Source: Candidatus Flexicrinis affinis
GTDB taxonomy: Bacteria > Chloroflexota > Anaerolineae > Aggregatilineales > Phototrophicaceae
Assembly (NCBI GenBank): GCA_016716525.1
Contig: JADJWE010000002.1
Span: 434,001 to 498,000 of the forward strand
Length of the DNA stretch: 64,000 nucleotides
Direction: 5' to 3'
The notes beneath the pieces are model-generated. The model saw only the letters and a program-made list of their open reading frames with translations, ran no database searches and had not been told where the DNA came from. The translations under genes were made by a program, and so were the position numbers. This document shows positions 62,659-64,000 of the stretch, piece after piece; positions within the stretch are counted from its first letter, which is position 1; each line of letters starts with the position of its first letter.

Positions 62659-64000
62659 TTATCCGTTCGCACGCAGCACATCGACCAGTTCGATCCGCCG
62701 AACCACTGCGCTTGACCAGCCGACCAGCACGACGAACAGCGTCGCCACCAGCCCGATCAACACGCCGATCCCGGCGATCGGCACAACCATCCGCGCCGGA
62801 TCGCTACCTAGCAGCGACAGCAGGAACACCGCGGACCCGAGCCCAAACGCCGTACCGACGACTAGCGCAGGCACGACAACCGCCGCATACTCGGCCGCCA
62901 GCATGCGTGTGATCTGCCGCTGCTGCCAGCCCAACGACCGCAGCACGCCCAACGACTCGGCGCGCCGGCGCAGCGACACCGCCGCGAAGTAACCGCTCTG
63001 CACGATCAGCAGGGCAAGCCCGGCCCAGAACCCGCCAAACAACAGTCCGGTTATCGCATTCGCCAATGGATCGCGCTGCTGCGCGGCGAACAATTCGCCG
63101 GCCGTGGTTATCCCCAATGCGCCCGGCGACCGCATCAGCGCGTCCCGGATTCCGGCTGGCTCGCGTTCGGTAAAGTCGAACACCACCCGGTTCACCGCGA
63201 CGCCAACTTGCAGCGAAGCGCGCGTCGGGTTGATCGCGCTTTGCAGCCAGTCGGCGCGTGTAAACACCATCGCCTGGTCGGACCTGTACGGTGGCGGCGC
63301 GGGAATGACCGCCTCGACTACGTACGACATGCGCAGCCGTCCGATGGGCGACGACGGATCGTCAAGTTGCACAGACCCCGTGTCCCCCGGCGCTAACGGC
63401 CGCCGCAGTGCGCTGCGTCCGCCGACGTCGTCGGCAAACGCCGTCGTGACGACAACGGGAAGCGGCTGATCGACCGCGAATAGCAGCAGTGTCGGCGTCG
63501 ACGATGAAAACCCGATGCTGCGGCTGTAGAGCACGCGCAGCGCGCTGCCACCCGCGGGCGCCGCGATGTCGCTCCGCTCGAAGCTCAGCACGGTGTCGGT
63601 AAATCGTCCTGCGGCCTCCGGCCTCGACCAGACTTCCGGCGGTGCAGCGCCGTCGGAGACGAGGGCGATCTCGCCGTCGTCCGCGCCCACAGCACGGATC
63701 TCGCCCAGCAGGACGGCGTGGTCAAAGGAGGTGACGCGCGACCCTTCAACCGGTTCTTCGCGCGCGCTTGGCAGTTCGATCCCGATCAGCCGCCATGGCG
63801 TACGGCCAAGGCGGCCCGGTTCCAGCGGTGCGGCATACGTCTGCCACCTGTCGGTCAACGTCTCGTCCGGCGCATCCAACGGCACACGCGCGACGATCGA
63901 ATCAGCGTTCATGATCAGCGCCGTCACCGCGGCCGTCGTCACGGCGTCGTCGGCCGGGCTGAACACGTCGACCGCCACGCTTACGGCATCGGCAGGAAGT
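62659..64000 (-). CDS. FtsX/MacB-like exporter permease, C-terminal part
   Basis: The gene continues beyond the right edge; the frame is open to base 64000, so at least 447 residues are visible. Most of the visible part is extracytoplasmic domain, followed by the FtsX segment (ITGLLFGGFWAGLALLIVQSGYFAAV, RRRAESLGVLRSLGWQQRQITRML) and three membrane helices, ending in RRIELVDVLRANG, typical of LolC/MacB-type permeases. The two ATPase genes follow at short distances. Confidence 0.9.
   Translation of the reverse strand, partial: LPADAVSVAVDVFSPADDAVTTAAVTALIMNADSIVARVPLDAPDETLTDRWQTYAAPLEPGRLGRTPWRLIGIELPSAREEPVEGSRVTSFDHAVLLGEIRAVGADDGEIALVSDGAAPPEVWSRPEAAGRFTDTVLSFERSDIAAPAGGSALRVLYSRSIGFSSSTPTLLLFAVDQPLPVVVTTAFADDVGGRSALRRPLAPGDTGSVQLDDPSSPIGRLRMSYVVEAVIPAPPPYRSDQAMVFTRADWLQSAINPTRASLQVGVAVNRVVFDFTEREPAGIRDALMRSPGALGITTAGELFAAQQRDPLANAITGLLFGGFWAGLALLIVQSGYFAAVSLRRRAESLGVLRSLGWQQRQITRMLAAEYAAVVVPALVVGTAFGLGSAVFLLSLLGSDPARMVVPIAGIGVLIGLVATLFVVLVGWSSAVVRRIELVDVLRANG

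Overview
The window is GC-rich, gene-dense bacterial chromosome with no rRNA, tRNA, CRISPR array or insertion sequence that I can recognise. Stacked ABC importers for sugars and peptide-like substrates, a Sec-type (clade II) nitrous oxide reductase cluster, a DUF4062/NB-ARC STAND ATPase, AfsR/MalT-like LuxR regulators and many carbohydrate-acid enzymes together suggest a Chloroflexota (Anaerolineae-like) heterotroph. That assignment is inference from gene content only.

Left part (1-18845). The end of a Dpp/Opp-type permease is followed by a sialidase-fold protein and an HpcH/HpaI aldolase. Next, on the minus strand, come a secreted subtilisin-like protease and a STAND NTPase. A long minus-strand sugar locus follows: SIS isomerase, ROK kinase, solute-binding protein, two permeases, TIM-barrel isomerase, Gfo/Idh dehydrogenase, MDR dehydrogenase, a sialidase-like protein and a propeller-PHP protein. 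A divergent LacI regulator faces it. The intergenic region carries two good sigma70-type promoters, each with a LacI-type operator just downstream.

Middle (18989-33879). A HicB-like/DinB-like protein, a vanadium haloperoxidase/PAP2 enzyme and a large LuxR-type ATPase regulator lead to two Crp/Fnr regulators and the nos operon: nosZ, a NosB-like membrane protein, nosD, nosF, nosY, a FixH/YtkA-like lipoprotein and a di-haem cytochrome c. Nearly identical TGTGA-N6-TCACA boxes lie upstream of the second Crp gene and of nosZ, both at class II activator spacing.

Second sugar locus (33914-41537). A LacI regulator and a perfect palindromic operator precede an ADP-ribosylglycohydrolase, two permeases (the first frameshifted), a solute-binding protein and a second ADP-ribosylglycohydrolase fused to a lectin-like domain.

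Citryl-CoA-type enzyme (41556-44777). A SucC-like protein fused to a 2[4Fe-4S] ferredoxin domain sits directly before a SucD-citrate-synthase fusion. The arrangement resembles two-subunit ATP-citrate lyase with an added iron-sulfur module, and I regard it as the most unusual enzyme here. An esterase-propeller fusion, a YgjP-like metallopeptidase, a CHRD protein and a membrane protein follow.

Right part (49398-64000). An IclR regulator precedes a DppABC-type importer with an HpcH/HpaI aldolase and a NanA/DapA-family lyase. Convergent to it are NanE, a Gfo/Idh dehydrogenase, a GH33 sialidase with LamG and PKD domains and a double FAH-domain protein; together these point to use of sialic acid or related sugar acids. 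The window ends in a LolCDE/MacB-like exporter in which one ATPase appears to carry an AbrB-like tail.
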